Notes: generated by a model not told the origin, from the sequence alone. A stretch of 64,000 nt of DNA from Beijerinckiaceae bacterium (GCA_947454485.1 CANGJJ010000002.1:469173-533172), one strand, 5' to 3'. Counted from the first letter of the stretch, positions 8,646-17,748 are shown. Numbers and translations are program-made.

Positions 8646-8819
8646 GTGGCGAAGATGCAAAAGAAATCGCAGCTGCCCAGCAAGCCCTGCCTCACATGCG
8701 GGCGTCCCTTTGTGTGGCGCAAGAAATGGGAGCGCGTCTGGGACGAGGTGAAATATTGTTCGGATCGCTGCCGCGCGGGCCGACCAAAATCTGATGCTCG
8801 TGACTTGCCCGCATCCTGA
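8646..8819 (+). CDS. DUF2256 small zinc-ribbon-like protein
   Basis: A 57-residue basic protein. [19 protein letters not shown] and YCSDRCR give a CxxC plus CxxxC zinc-type set and are the hallmark of DUF2256. The GTG at 8646 gives VAKMQKKS; the ATG at 8655 would remove three residues. It begins 13 bases after the dehydrogenase gene. DUF2256 genes are commonly found next to cryptochrome/photolyase genes. Here the nearest photolyase is about 44 kb away. Confidence 0.8.
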   Translation: MAKMQKKSQLPSKPCLTCGRPFVWRKKWERVWDEVKYCSDRCRAGRPKSDARDLPAS

Positions 8820-8862
8820 TCGCCGATTAGGCTTGCCTCAACAATAAAGGGAGGCCTGCTGC

Positions 8863-9636
8863 ATGACCATCAATCCGCGTTTTGATCTCACCGGCCGCGT
8901 TGTCATCGTGACAGGTGGCGGCAAGGGTATCGGCAAAGTCTATGCGCAGGAATTTGCGCGCGCAGGCGCTCGCATTGTCGCCGCCGATATTGATGGCGAG
9001 GCTACCAAAGCGGTCGCAGCGGGGATTGAAGCAGAGGGCGGTCAAGCGCTCGGCCTTCACACGGATGTTTCGGATGAGGCCTCGACGCAGCAGATGGTGG
9101 CAGCGACGATTGAGCGTTTCGGTACGGTCGATGTGTTGATCAACAATGCTTCACTGATGAGCGTTCTTGAGCGCCGCAACTGGATGGAAATTCCAGTTGA
9201 GGAATGGGACCGCGTGATGGGCGTGAATGTGCGCGGCATTTTCTTGTGCTGCAAAGCGGTCTTCCCGACAATGCGCGACAAGAAATATGGCAAGATCGTC
9301 AATATATCGTCGAGCCGCTTTTGGGAGGGCGCGCCCAATCGCCTGCATTACACAACATCCAAAGCTGGCGTGATTGGCCTGACCCGCGCTTTGTCACGTG
9401 AAGTGGGCGAGCATGGCATCACGGTCAATGCGATCACGCCCGGCTATACGCTGAGTGAGACGCAGCAGGCGACCTCATCGGGCAATTATCTGGCTGTTCA
9501 TTCGCAAGGCCGCGCCATGGGCCGCGAACAATATCCCGAAGATCTTGTGGGGGCCGTGATGTTCTTGTCATCAGCGGCGAGCGATTACATGACCGGCCAA
9601 ACCGTCAATGTGGACGGTGGTAAAAGCATGCATTGA
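8863..9636 (+). CDS. SDR-family oxidoreductase (FabG-like)
   Basis: A 257-residue classical short-chain dehydrogenase: TGGGKGIGKVYA cofactor loop, NNASLMS, catalytic NISSSRF and YTTSKAG, and the C-terminal MTGQTVNVDGG closing motif. AAAGGGAGGCC precedes the ATG. It stands after a 43-base gap from the DUF2256 gene and faces recR with only three bases between the stop codons. The substrate is unknown; the family spans sugar, steroid and 3-oxoacyl reductases. Confidence 0.88.
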   Translation: MTINPRFDLTGRVVIVTGGGKGIGKVYAQEFARAGARIVAADIDGEATKAVAAGIEAEGGQALGLHTDVSDEASTQQMVAATIERFGTVDVLINNASLMSVLERRNWMEIPVEEWDRVMGVNVRGIFLCCKAVFPTMRDKKYGKIVNISSSRFWEGAPNRLHYTTSKAGVIGLTRALSREVGEHGITVNAITPGYTLSETQQATSSGNYLAVHSQGRAMGREQYPEDLVGAVMFLSSAASDYMTGQTVNVDGGKSMH

Positions 9637-9639
9637 TGA

Positions 9640-10245
9640 TCAGAAATTGGTGCGCTGGCGGATCGCAGCTGCCAGCGTACCTTCATCGAGATAATCAAGC
9701 TCACCGCCCACCGGTACGCCATGGGCGAGGCGAGTGATCTTCACATCAAGATGAGCAAGGCGGTCAGTGATATAATGGGCCGTCGTCTGCCCATCGACAG
9801 TGGCATTCACCGCCAGAATGATTTCGCGGATCTCGCCCTCACCCACGCGCGTGATCAGGCTTTCGATATTGATGTCTTTGGGGCCAACGCCGTCGAGTGG
9901 CGACAAAGTGCCGCCCAGAACATGATAGCGCGCGCGTAAAGCGCTGGCGCGTTCAAGCGCCCATAGATCGGCGACAGTCTCAACAACAACGAGCGTGCCC
10001 TGATCGCGGCGGTTATCGCAGCAAATGGTGCAAGGGTCGATCGTATCGACATTGCCGCAGGTCGTGCAGGTGAGAATACGCTCGCGCGCTGTCTGCATGG
10101 CATCAGACAAAGGTGCGAGCAGCTCTTCGCGCTTGCGGATGAGATGCAAAGCCGCACGCCGTGCAGAGCGCGGCCCCAAGCCAGGCAGCTTCGAGAGCAG
10201 CTGGATCAGGCGTTCAATCTCTGGACCCGCGACGCGTTCAGCCAT
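9640..10245 (-). CDS. recR: Recombination protein RecR
   Basis: A 201-residue protein of the RecFOR pathway, which loads RecA at gapped DNA. A helix-hairpin-helix ([20 protein letters not shown]) opens the protein. A zinc finger with four Cys ([18 protein letters not shown]) follows, then the Toprim domain ([14 protein letters not shown]). Its start overlaps the ybaB stop by one base (TGATG), in the dnaX-ybaB-recR order usual in bacteria. Confidence 0.97.
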   Translation of the reverse strand: MAERVAGPEIERLIQLLSKLPGLGPRSARRAALHLIRKREELLAPLSDAMQTARERILTCTTCGNVDTIDPCTICCDNRRDQGTLVVVETVADLWALERASALRARYHVLGGTLSPLDGVGPKDINIESLITRVGEGEIREIILAVNATVDGQTTAHYITDRLAHLDVKITRLAHGVPVGGELDYLDEGTLAAAIRQRTNF

Positions 10246-10568
10246 CAGAAGGGCAGCTTCATACCCGGTGGCAGGGGCATACCTGCCGTCACAGCCTTCA
10301 TCTTCTCTTCAATCAGGCGCTCGCCCTTCTTGCGCGCGTCTTCATGGGCCGTGACGATGAGATCTTCGACGATCTCTTTTTCATCAGCCTTGAGCAGTGA
10401 GGCATCAATCACAAGGCCGCGCATCGCGCCTTTGGCGGTGAGCGTTACACGCACGAGACCGCCGCCCGACTGGCCCTCGACTTCGATATTTTCAAGCTCG
10501 GCCTGCATCTCCTGCATACGCGACTGCATCGCCTGCGCCTGCTTCATGATGCCCATAATGTCTTTCAT
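10245..10568 (-). CDS. ybaB: YbaB/EbfC nucleoid-associated protein
   Basis: A 107-residue DNA-binding protein. The Met/Gln-rich helix ([19 protein letters not shown]) and the [21 protein letters not shown] core are typical of the YbaB dimer. It sits between dnaX (9 bases upstream) and recR (one-base overlap), the conserved context of this family. It coats DNA and may act with RecR in repair; no direct sign of regulation is visible. Confidence 0.95.
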   Translation of the reverse strand: MKDIMGIMKQAQAMQSRMQEMQAELENIEVEGQSGGGLVRVTLTAKGAMRGLVIDASLLKADEKEIVEDLIVTAHEDARKKGERLIEEKMKAVTAGMPLPPGMKLPF

Positions 10569-10577
10569 GACAGTGCC

Positions 10578-12458
10578 TCAAAGGTCGTCTTCAGTGTAGA
10601 TCTGATCTGCATAGCCGATGTCATCGCTGGCATCGACGGTCTCTGGTGCGATGGCCGCCGTTGTCGGCTGCTCTTCCATCTCGGGCGCGCGGATTGCGAT
10701 GATCTCTGCGCCGGGGAAGTGATCGAGCACTTTGCGCACAAGCGGCAGAGCCCGCACGCCTGTCATTTGCACTTCAGCCTTGGCGTCGGCCTGTTCCTTG
10801 AGAGTGGGCGCGCCCTCTTCACGCGAGATCACCACCATCCAGCGAATGCCGGTCCATTCCTGCAAGCGACGCTGCAAAGTCTGCGCAAGTTGCGGCGAGG
10901 AACCGGGAGCCAGCGAAAATTCAATCGAGCCTTCGTCGAAACGCACCAGCCGCACATCACGTTCAAGCGCGATCTTGAGCTGAATGTCGCGATTGACCTG
11001 CGCTAAGGTGACAACATCTTCAAACCGCGCCAGGCGCACACGCGGCTGCGCATCAGTTTGGGCTTGCGCGCGCGGGGCTTGATGGGCCGCAGGCGAGGCA
11101 CTCAGCGGGCGCGCAACGGCGGCTGCAGACGCGCCACCACCACCGCCCCCGCCACGCGGAGCAGGCGCGCGCGGCTCACCAGCAGGTGCGCTTTGCAGGC
11201 GGCGAATGACATCATCGGGCGTTGGCAAATCGGCTGCATAGGTCAGGCGCACGATCACCATATCAGCAGCTGCGAGAGGACGCGCGGCGTCCTTCATATC
11301 GTGAATGCCTTTGGTGAGTAGCTGCCAGCTGCGCGTCAGCACAGGCATGCTCAAAGTGGCAGCAAATTCACTGCCGCGCTTGGCCTCTTCAGGGCTCACG
11401 GAGGAATCATTGCGGTCGCTTGGGACGAGCTTGAGCCGCGTGACGAAATGCACGAATTCAGCAAGCGAGGTCAGCACATGGGCAGGGTCAGCACCCATGT
11501 CATATTGATCTTTCAAAATGCCGAGCGCTGTGGCCGCATCGCCCTTCATGACAGATTCGAACAGATCAATGACACGCGAGCGATCAGCAACGCCCAGCAT
11601 TTCGCGCAGACTATTGGCGGCGATCATTTCAGCGCCGGCATTCAACCCATGCGCAATGGCCTGATCGAGGATCGACAGAGAATCGCGCACCGAGCCTTCA
11701 GCAGCGCGGGCAATGAGCACCAGCGCCTCGCGCTCGATCTTCACATTCTCCTTCTCGCAGATCATCGCGAGATGGTTGATGAGAACATCAGGTTCGATAC
11801 GGCGCAGATCAAAGCGCTGGCAGCGCGAGCGCACCGTTACGGGCACTTTGTCGATCTCGGTCGTTGCGAAGAGAAACTTTACATGTTCGGGCGGCTCTTC
11901 CAGCGTTTTCAGCAGCGCGTTGAAGGCGCTTTTGGAGAGCATATGCACTTCGTCGATGATGAAGACTTTGGTGCGCGCCATGACGGGGCGGAAGCGCGCA
12001 TTCTCGATGATCTCGCGCACATCATCGACACCTGTATGCGAGGCAGCGTCCATTTCGATCACATCGATATGGCGGCTCTCGATAATGGCCTGACAATGAT
12101 TGCCAAGCTCGGGCATGTGAATCGTGGGGCGCGTGATGGCGGGCTTGCCGCCCTGCGCGGGCATTTCGTAGTTGAAGGCGCGCGCCAGAATACGGGCGGT
12201 CGTTGTCTTGCCCACACCGCGCACGCCGGTCAGCAGATAGGCCTGATGGATGCGGTCCATGTCGAACGCATTCGACAGGGTGCGCACCATGGCCTCCTGA
12301 CCGATCAGGTCATCGAAATTGGAGGGGCGATATTTGCGCGCGAGGACGCGATAGGCACCGGGCTTTTCAGCGGGGGCAGGGGCTGCGCCAAGATCGAGGC
12401 CCAGCGAGGGCTCGTCCCCGCCGGTGGCGGAGGCGTCCGGCTTGCGGTCATCACTCAT
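10578..12458 (-). CDS. dnaX: DNA polymerase III subunits gamma/tau
   Basis: A 626-residue clamp-loader ATPase. Walker A is GVRGVGKTTTARI near residue 80, Walker B is VFIIDEVHML, and the sensor region has FATTEIDKVPVTVRSRCQRFD. A Gly/Ala/Pro-rich linker (about residues 430-465) leads to the tau-specific C-terminal domain that binds the polymerase alpha subunit. A zinc-finger Cys set usual in the gammaproteobacterial protein is not obvious between the Walker motifs. The SRP RNA gene lies just upstream on the same strand. Confidence 0.96.
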   Translation of the reverse strand: MSDDRKPDASATGGDEPSLGLDLGAAPAPAEKPGAYRVLARKYRPSNFDDLIGQEAMVRTLSNAFDMDRIHQAYLLTGVRGVGKTTTARILARAFNYEMPAQGGKPAITRPTIHMPELGNHCQAIIESRHIDVIEMDAASHTGVDDVREIIENARFRPVMARTKVFIIDEVHMLSKSAFNALLKTLEEPPEHVKFLFATTEIDKVPVTVRSRCQRFDLRRIEPDVLINHLAMICEKENVKIEREALVLIARAAEGSVRDSLSILDQAIAHGLNAGAEMIAANSLREMLGVADRSRVIDLFESVMKGDAATALGILKDQYDMGADPAHVLTSLAEFVHFVTRLKLVPSDRNDSSVSPEEAKRGSEFAATLSMPVLTRSWQLLTKGIHDMKDAARPLAAADMVIVRLTYAADLPTPDDVIRRLQSAPAGEPRAPAPRGGGGGGGASAAAVARPLSASPAAHQAPRAQAQTDAQPRVRLARFEDVVTLAQVNRDIQLKIALERDVRLVRFDEGSIEFSLAPGSSPQLAQTLQRRLQEWTGIRWMVVISREEGAPTLKEQADAKAEVQMTGVRALPLVRKVLDHFPGAEIIAIRAPEMEEQPTTAAIAPETVDASDDIGYADQIYTEDDL

Positions 12459-12506
12459 CTGGCGCCGTCCTGAGGGCTGCGCCTTTGGCGCACGCAGTCG
12501 AAAGGT

Positions 12507-12600
12507 GGGAGGCTGGACAGAGACCCGCCCGGTCTCGTTAGGGCTGCTTCCTTCCGGACCTGACCCAGTTGGCGAGTGGTGCGTCCACCGCCAACCTCCC
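12507..12600 (-). ncRNA. ffs: Signal recognition particle RNA (4.5S, bacterial small type)
   Basis: On the minus strand the apical SRP core GGTCAGGTCCGGAAGGAAGC followed by AGCCCTAA is present. This is the invariant Ffh-binding loop. The ends GGGAGGTTGG and CCAGCCTCCC pair to close a roughly 94-nt hairpin, so the ends are set by this pairing. Location just upstream of dnaX is common in alphaproteobacteria. A weak promoter, TTGCAC then CACATA with a 17-base spacer, lies at about 12607-12635. Confidence 0.93.
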
Positions 12601-12663
12601 GCCCCTTATGTGGACCAGACGCTGGGCTTGTGCAAGGCGCGAGCAAGGGTTTTCGACTCTCAG

Positions 12664-13707
12664 CTACACGCCGTAATAGTCGCGATACCAAGCTACAAAG
12701 CGGGCGATGCCCTCTTGGAGGGGGGTTGAGGGCGTAAAGCCGACCGCCTGTTTCAGGGCCTCGACATCGGCATAGGTCGACAGAACATCGCCCGGCTGCA
12801 GCGGCCGCAGGATGGTCTTGGCCTTGCGGCCGAGCGCTGCCTCCAGCATGGCGATCATATCCAGAAGGGCGACCGGCTGGTGATTGCCGATATTATAGAT
12901 CCGCCATGGCGCATGGCTGGAGGCGGGGTTGGGCTCATCGCCATTCCAGTGGGGATCTGGCGCGGCCACATGGGCCAGCGTGCGGATCACGCCTTCCACA
13001 ATATCGTCGATATAAGTGAAATCACGCTGCATCTGGCCATTGTTGAAGACCTCGATGGGCTCGCCCGCCAGAATGGCACGGGTGAAAATAAACAGCGCCA
13101 TATCGGGCCGACCCCAAGGCCCATAGACCGTGAAAAAGCGCAGGCCCGTCGTGGGGAGGCGATAGAGATGGCTGTAGCTATGGGCCATCAGCTCATTGCT
13201 CTTTTTCGTCGCCGCATAGAGCGAGACGGGATGGTCCACCGACTGCGTCACGGATGAGGGCTGGCGCGTTTGCGCGCCATAGACAGAGCTTGATGAGGCA
13301 TAGACGAGATGGCGCACCGATGCGCTGCGGCAGGCCTCCAGAATATGGAAGAAACCAACGAGATTGGCCGCGACATAATCTTGCGGGGCTTGCAGCGAAT
13401 AGCGCACGCCCGCTTGGGCAGCCAGATGGGCCACATGCAGCGGTTTGGCCTGCGCAAAGACCTGCGCGACGCTGTGCTGGTCGGCCAGATCGCCTTTCAC
13501 GAAGCTGAAATTGGGATGCTGGCGCAATTGCGCGAGCCGGTCCTCTTTCAGACGCACATCGTAATAGGCATTCACATTGTCGAAACCCACGACCTGGCAA
13601 CCAGCCTCCAGCAGGCGGCGCGCCACATGAAAGCCGATGAAGCCGGCCGTGCCGGTGACGAGCACAGGGCCTTGTTTCAAGCTTTCAATGGCGTCTTCGC
13701 TGGTCAT
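12664..13707 (-). CDS. NAD-dependent epimerase (UDP-glucuronate 4-epimerase-like)
   Basis: A 347-residue extended SDR. VLVTGTAGFIGFHVARRLL is the NAD site and FDNVNAYYD the adjoining loop. YASSSSVYG and YAATKKSNELMAHSY give the catalytic Ser and Tyr-x-x-x-Lys. GPWGRPDMALFIFTRAIL matches UDP-glucuronate epimerases, which supply galacturonate for capsule or lipopolysaccharide. The open frame runs back to 14310, but that part lies opposite nudC. The ATG at 13707, about 80 bases from the divergent nudC start, is the sensible start. Confidence 0.9.
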   Translation of the reverse strand: MTSEDAIESLKQGPVLVTGTAGFIGFHVARRLLEAGCQVVGFDNVNAYYDVRLKEDRLAQLRQHPNFSFVKGDLADQHSVAQVFAQAKPLHVAHLAAQAGVRYSLQAPQDYVAANLVGFFHILEACRSASVRHLVYASSSSVYGAQTRQPSSVTQSVDHPVSLYAATKKSNELMAHSYSHLYRLPTTGLRFFTVYGPWGRPDMALFIFTRAILAGEPIEVFNNGQMQRDFTYIDDIVEGVIRTLAHVAAPDPHWNGDEPNPASSHAPWRIYNIGNHQPVALLDMIAMLEAALGRKAKTILRPLQPGDVLSTYADVEALKQAVGFTPSTPLQEGIARFVAWYRDYYGV

Positions 13708-13749
13708 CCCATCCGTCCGCTGGCGGGCCCCGCGCGGGGGCGCTGTGAC

Positions 13750-13765
13750 TGTGCTAGATAGCACA
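13750..13765. promoter_or_regulatory. Perfect palindrome in the epimerase-nudC divergent promoter region
   Basis: TGTGCTA and TAGCACA flank a 2-base centre (GA). It lies 23 bases before the nudC start and 43 before the epimerase start. It could be an operator or part of overlapping -10 elements; the binding factor is unknown. Confidence 0.35.
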
Positions 13766-13788
13766 GGACTGCTGCGGAGCCTTATACG

Positions 13789-14736
13789 ATGAGCAATCTG
13801 TTTGTTGACGACCTGTCGGCCCTTGTCGGCTTTTCCGGCAATCCGCTGGACCGGCTGTCGAATCTGCGCGACCAGCCCGATCAGATCGCCGCTTTTGCTG
13901 CCGATCCCAAGGCCCGCAGCCTCGTTTTTGCAGGCGATATTCCGGTTTTGAAGGCCGATCCGCTCGACCCCCATTTCACCCTCGCTCAGACCCGCGATTT
14001 TGGCCCCTCGCGGGAAATTGCCCTTCTGGGGCAGGACGAGAAAGGCCCGCTCTTTGCCACTCTCTTTGAGGCCACTCTGGCCTCTGGCGATCCGCTCGCC
14101 ATCCCCGGCCGCCCCGAGCTGCTCTTGCAGGATCTGCGGAGCCTTGCCGTGCAGCGGCGCCTGCCGCGTGAGGTGCTGGCAACCTTGGCGCAGGCCAAGA
14201 GCTTGCTCTTCTGGCATATGCGCCATCGTTTTTGCTCGACCTGTGGCCAGCCCACTGAGGTCAAAAGTGCAGGCTGGAAGCGCGAATGTAACGCCTGTAA
14301 GGCGCAGCATTTTCCGCGCACAGATCCGGTGGTGATCATGCTGGCCCTGCGGGGCGATCGCTGTTTGCTGGGTCGGCAGGCGCGTTTCACCACCGGCATG
14401 TATTCAGCACTCGCGGGCTTTGTGGAGCCGGGCGAAACTCTCGAAGAGGCGGTGCGCCGCGAGATCATGGAAGAGTCCGGCGTGAAGATTGGCCGTGTCA
14501 AATATCTTGCATCTCAACCTTGGCCATTTCCTGCGACACTTATGGTGGGTTGCTTTGCCGAAGCTTTATCGGATGAGGTTATTGTTGACCGAACCGAGCT
14601 TGAAGATGCGCGTTGGTTCTCGCGGGATGAAGTGCGGCAGATGTTGAATGGTGAACATCCGCAACAACTTGGTGCAGCGCAACCGATCGCCATTGCACGG
14701 ACCTTGTTGCACACATGGGTCAATGCCAACAGTTAA
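13789..14736 (+). CDS. nudC: NADH pyrophosphatase (NAD-capped RNA hydrolase) NudC
   Basis: A 315-residue Nudix enzyme that cleaves NAD(H) and removes NAD caps from RNA. Zinc ribbon: FCSTCGQPTEV and CNACKAQHFPRTDPVVIML in the middle. Nudix box: GFVEPGETLEEAVRREIMEE plus SG. The NudC-specific SQPWPFPATLMVGC follows it. The N-terminal 120 residues form the family's extra domain. It is divergent from the epimerase gene. Confidence 0.95.
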   Translation: MSNLFVDDLSALVGFSGNPLDRLSNLRDQPDQIAAFAADPKARSLVFAGDIPVLKADPLDPHFTLAQTRDFGPSREIALLGQDEKGPLFATLFEATLASGDPLAIPGRPELLLQDLRSLAVQRRLPREVLATLAQAKSLLFWHMRHRFCSTCGQPTEVKSAGWKRECNACKAQHFPRTDPVVIMLALRGDRCLLGRQARFTTGMYSALAGFVEPGETLEEAVRREIMEESGVKIGRVKYLASQPWPFPATLMVGCFAEALSDEVIVDRTELEDARWFSRDEVRQMLNGEHPQQLGAAQPIAIARTLLHTWVNANS

Positions 14737-14891
14737 GTTGCAGCTATTGCAGACACGAGACAAGCATTCGACCAATTCGAAAAGGCGCGTCGCTAGTGAT
14801 CGCAGGCTAAACTGGAATCAATAAAATATAAGCTTTACCGCAAACCTTTGTTGCGACGCCTCTGCCACAGATGGTACTAGCCATTTTGTGC

Positions 14892-14914
14892 AATAAGGAA
14901 TTTAGCCCCTTATT
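14892..14914. promoter_or_regulatory. Inverted repeat before the TetR gene, candidate autoregulatory operator
   Basis: AATAAGG and CCTTATT (7 bp, perfect) are separated by nine bases, and the flanking GC/GC extends the symmetry with a slip. The site is 38 bases before the chosen start of the TetR gene, inside the AT-rich gap 14737-14952. TetR proteins usually repress themselves through such sites. Confidence 0.4.
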
Positions 14915-14952
14915 TGCGCTCATATGCAGCACTAGGCGTCTGGATCAAATAT

Positions 14953-15693
14953 ATGACCTCTGATCAGCCGGACTCGTCAGCGATGAACGGCAATCTTGAA
15001 GAGCAGGAAATGGCGCCGCAGCGTTTGCGCGCACGCCGTTTGCCCGCCGGCGAACGTCGCGCAACCATTCTCAACGAAGCCTCTGTTTTCTTTGCCGAGC
15101 AAGGTTTCTCTGCCTCGACCCGTGACCTCGCGGATCGTCTGGGTGTGCGCCAAGCTCTGCTGTACAAATACTACGAGTCGAAAGAAGCTTTGCTTCAAGC
15201 CATTTTCGACAAAGTCTTTGCCGACCGTTTGCAGATGGATTTTGCCGATGGGCTAAGTGACCGCACCCGCTCGCTCGAAGATCGGCTGGTCGCTTTCTAC
15301 CAGCGCTACAACCAGGACGAGAATGGCATCAGCCTGCGCTTGTTCTTGCGTGCAGCGCTTGATGGTTGGCCGCTCCCCACGCAGCTCGTCAATGTGTTGT
15401 TGACGCGGGTTGTGGGCCCGGTGGTGGATGCATTACGCACCCAATCAAGCCTGCCCGCTCTGGCGCAAAAGCCGGTGATGGTCGGCGAGCGCGAAATGGT
15501 GCTGGGCCTTCACGCTGCTATCTTGTTCCATAGTCTGCGGTCCGAGATCCTCCACGTCCATGCCAGCGAAGATGCAGCCTCTGCCATTCGTCTGCATGTG
15601 AGCAGCTTCCTGCGCGGCGCAAGCTCCACCATGGAGTCGCTGCATAGCGATCAAGCCCCGCAGGCTTTGAGCGCGACGGCCCAAGCAGGCTGA
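14953..15693 (+). CDS. TetR/AcrR-family transcriptional regulator
   Basis: A 246-residue regulator. The N-terminal helix-turn-helix is recognisable: ATILNEASVFFAEQGFSAST, then RDLADRLGVRQALLYKYYES and KEALLQAIFD. The rest is a helical ligand-binding domain with no recognisable ligand signature. The start is uncertain: ATGs at 14914, 14953, 14983 and 15010 are all in frame, and none has a clear ribosome site except GAAGAG before 15010. The adjacent nickel/cobalt permease is a possible target, by position only. Confidence 0.82.
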   Translation: MTSDQPDSSAMNGNLEEQEMAPQRLRARRLPAGERRATILNEASVFFAEQGFSASTRDLADRLGVRQALLYKYYESKEALLQAIFDKVFADRLQMDFADGLSDRTRSLEDRLVAFYQRYNQDENGISLRLFLRAALDGWPLPTQLVNVLLTRVVGPVVDALRTQSSLPALAQKPVMVGEREMVLGLHAAILFHSLRSEILHVHASEDAASAIRLHVSSFLRGASSTMESLHSDQAPQALSATAQAG

Positions 15694-15838
15694 GGGCCTC
15701 TGTGTTGTGCGGTCGCGGCCGCGCCTCAGTCGTTATGCAAAAACTTCCAAAAGTGATTATTTTCATTGCGCCCGCTGGTCGGGCCGCATTAAAGTCAAGC
15801 CGCCTGCCTTGCGGGTTTTCAACGGCTATGAGGATATG

Positions 15839-16882
15839 ATGTCGGCTGTGACAGGCCTGCCCGCGGCCCTTTCAGGGCGCATCAAAAGCCTTTCGATTGC
15901 TCTGCTCGCCGCCAATCTTCTGGCTTGGCTCTGGGCACTCGCGGCTTTTCACAATCAGCCTGTTCTGCTTGGCACGGCCTTTCTGGCTTGGGTTCTGGGC
16001 CTGCGTCACGCCATCGACCCTGACCATATCGCTGCCATCGACAATGTGACCCGCAAACTGATGCAGGATGGCCAGCAGCCACTGAGCGTTGGTCTGTGGT
16101 TCGCGCTCGGCCATTCCACCATCGTGATTCTGGCAGCCGCCCTGCTCGCCGCCTCGGCGGCAGCTTTGAAAGACCAGTTCGAGAGCTTTGCCGAAGTGGG
16201 CGGCATCATTGGACCTGCGGTCTCCACCGGCTTTCTCATTCTGATCGGCCTGTTCAATCTTGCCGTGCTGGTGAATGTGTGGACCGCGCATCGTCATGCG
16301 CGCCGCCATGGCCTGCCCGATGATGAAGCAACCCAGCGTCATCTTGCCAAGCGTGGCTTTCTTGCGCGTTTGTTGCGCCCGCTCTTCGGCCTCATCAGCA
16401 AGCCGTGGCATATGTATCCGCTCGGCTTCTTGTTTGCCCTTGGTTTTGATACGGCAACCACCATCAGCCTGTTTGGCGTGTCAGCTGCCAATATGTCGGA
16501 CAGTGTGGCGCTGTGGCAGATCATGAGCTTTCCGCTGCTCTTCACCGCCGGCATGGTGCTCGCAGATGCAGCTGATGGTGTGATGATGGTGGGCGCTTAT
16601 GGCTGGGCCTTTGTCGATCCTGCGCGCAAGCTCACCTATAATCTCGTCATCACCGCGATTTCTGTTCTCGTCGCTTTTGTGATTGGCGGCTTGCAGGCTT
16701 TCGCGCTGCTCAGCGAGCAACTGGCGCTGAGTGGTGGCATCTGGGATGTCATGGCGCGCGCCAATGACGCAATGGCCTTGCTCGGCTTCGTCATGGTCGG
16801 CGTGTTCGCGCTGGGCTGGCTCGGCTCTGCACTCTTGGCGCGGCGAGGGGCTGCCGCGCTTGAGGTCAAAGCCGAGGCCTGA
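15839..16882 (+). CDS. HoxN/HupN/NixA-family nickel/cobalt transporter
   Basis: A 347-residue inner-membrane permease with about eight hydrophobic segments. The family's metal signature RHAIDPDHIAAIDN is in helix 2. The other family motifs, ALGHSTIVIL and LGFDTATTISLFG, follow. The ATG at 15839 has GAGG five bases upstream; the ATG at 15836 and the frame back to 15707 are less likely. I see no NikR box or cobalamin riboswitch upstream. The C terminus abuts the stop of pheA on the other strand. Confidence 0.92.
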   Translation: MSAVTGLPAALSGRIKSLSIALLAANLLAWLWALAAFHNQPVLLGTAFLAWVLGLRHAIDPDHIAAIDNVTRKLMQDGQQPLSVGLWFALGHSTIVILAAALLAASAAALKDQFESFAEVGGIIGPAVSTGFLILIGLFNLAVLVNVWTAHRHARRHGLPDDEATQRHLAKRGFLARLLRPLFGLISKPWHMYPLGFLFALGFDTATTISLFGVSAANMSDSVALWQIMSFPLLFTAGMVLADAADGVMMVGAYGWAFVDPARKLTYNLVITAISVLVAFVIGGLQAFALLSEQLALSGGIWDVMARANDAMALLGFVMVGVFALGWLGSALLARRGAAALEVKAEA

Positions 16883-17737
16883 TTATTCGGCGGCCTTCTG
16901 CGTTTCGATGCGGAAGGGATGCGCGGGATAAACGCCCAAGATCTTCACTTCGCGCGAGAAGAAAGCGAGCTCCTCAAGAGCATTGCGCATGGCCGGATCA
17001 TCAGGATGGCCATCGACATCAGCAAGGAACTGGGTGGCGGCGAATTCACCGTTCACCATATAGCTTTCGATCTTCGTCATATTGACGCCATTGGTGGCAA
17101 AACCACCCAGCGACTTATAGAGCGCGGCAGGAACATTGCGCACGCGGAAGAGGAAGGTCGTGACAATATTGGTCGTGCCTTGCGGCGCCCATTGTGGTGT
17201 GCGTGAGAGAATGATGAAGCGCGTTGTATTGTGCTTCTCATCTTCGACATCTGTTGCCAGTGTCTTCAAACCATAAATATCAGCGGCGAGTGCGGGAGCG
17301 AGCGAGGCGCGCGTTACATCTTTCCACTCAGCCACTTCGCGCGCTGAACCAGCTGTGTCGCCTGTCACAACTGGCTTGAGATGCAGCTCGCGGATGATCT
17401 TGCGGCATTGGCCCAGCGCATGCACATGGCTATAGACCGATTTAATGGTCGACAAATCAGCCTGCGGCAGAGCGAGCAGCTGAAAATGGATCGGCAGAAA
17501 ATATTCGCCGATAATGTGCAGCCCTGCTTCGGGCAGGAAGTGGTGAATGTCAGCAACGCGGCCTGCAATCGAATTCTCGATCGGGATCATGCCCAGATCC
17601 GCTGTGCCATCGCAGATCGCAGTGAAGGCATCTTCAAAGCTCGCGCAGGGCAAAGGCTCCCAGTCCGGATAAACATCGCGGCACGCAATATGCGAATTGG
17701 CGCCGGGTTCTCCCTGATAGGCGATGAGCTTTTTCAC
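16883..17737 (-). CDS. pheA: Prephenate dehydratase
   Basis: A 284-residue stand-alone dehydratase converting prephenate to phenylpyruvate in phenylalanine synthesis. N-terminal IAYQGEPGANSHIA, GMIPIENSIAGRV and the catalytic-site HNTTRFIIL motif mark the enzyme domain (about 1-185). A C-terminal ACT domain with KIESYMVNGEF gives feedback control by phenylalanine. It starts 11 bases after kdsB, so the two are probably co-transcribed, an arrangement seen in Rhizobiales. Confidence 0.95.
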   Translation of the reverse strand: MKKLIAYQGEPGANSHIACRDVYPDWEPLPCASFEDAFTAICDGTADLGMIPIENSIAGRVADIHHFLPEAGLHIIGEYFLPIHFQLLALPQADLSTIKSVYSHVHALGQCRKIIRELHLKPVVTGDTAGSAREVAEWKDVTRASLAPALAADIYGLKTLATDVEDEKHNTTRFIILSRTPQWAPQGTTNIVTTFLFRVRNVPAALYKSLGGFATNGVNMTKIESYMVNGEFAATQFLADVDGHPDDPAMRNALEELAFFSREVKILGVYPAHPFRIETQKAAE

Positions 17738-17748
17738 GGATGGTCTCC

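Noticed and set aside
11448..12473. A 341-residue plus-strand open frame.
   Set aside because: It is antisense to dnaX, rich in His/Arg/Gly typical of shadow frames in GC-rich DNA, and has no motif.
13708..14310. N-terminal extension of the epimerase reading frame by about 200 residues.
   Set aside because: It lies opposite nudC, whose Nudix and zinc motifs are certain, and has no conserved features; the Rossmann fold begins at the ATG at 13707.
15694..15838. Search for a cobalamin riboswitch or NikR box before the nickel/cobalt permease.
   Set aside because: Neither consensus was seen; only a minor GC hairpin is present.
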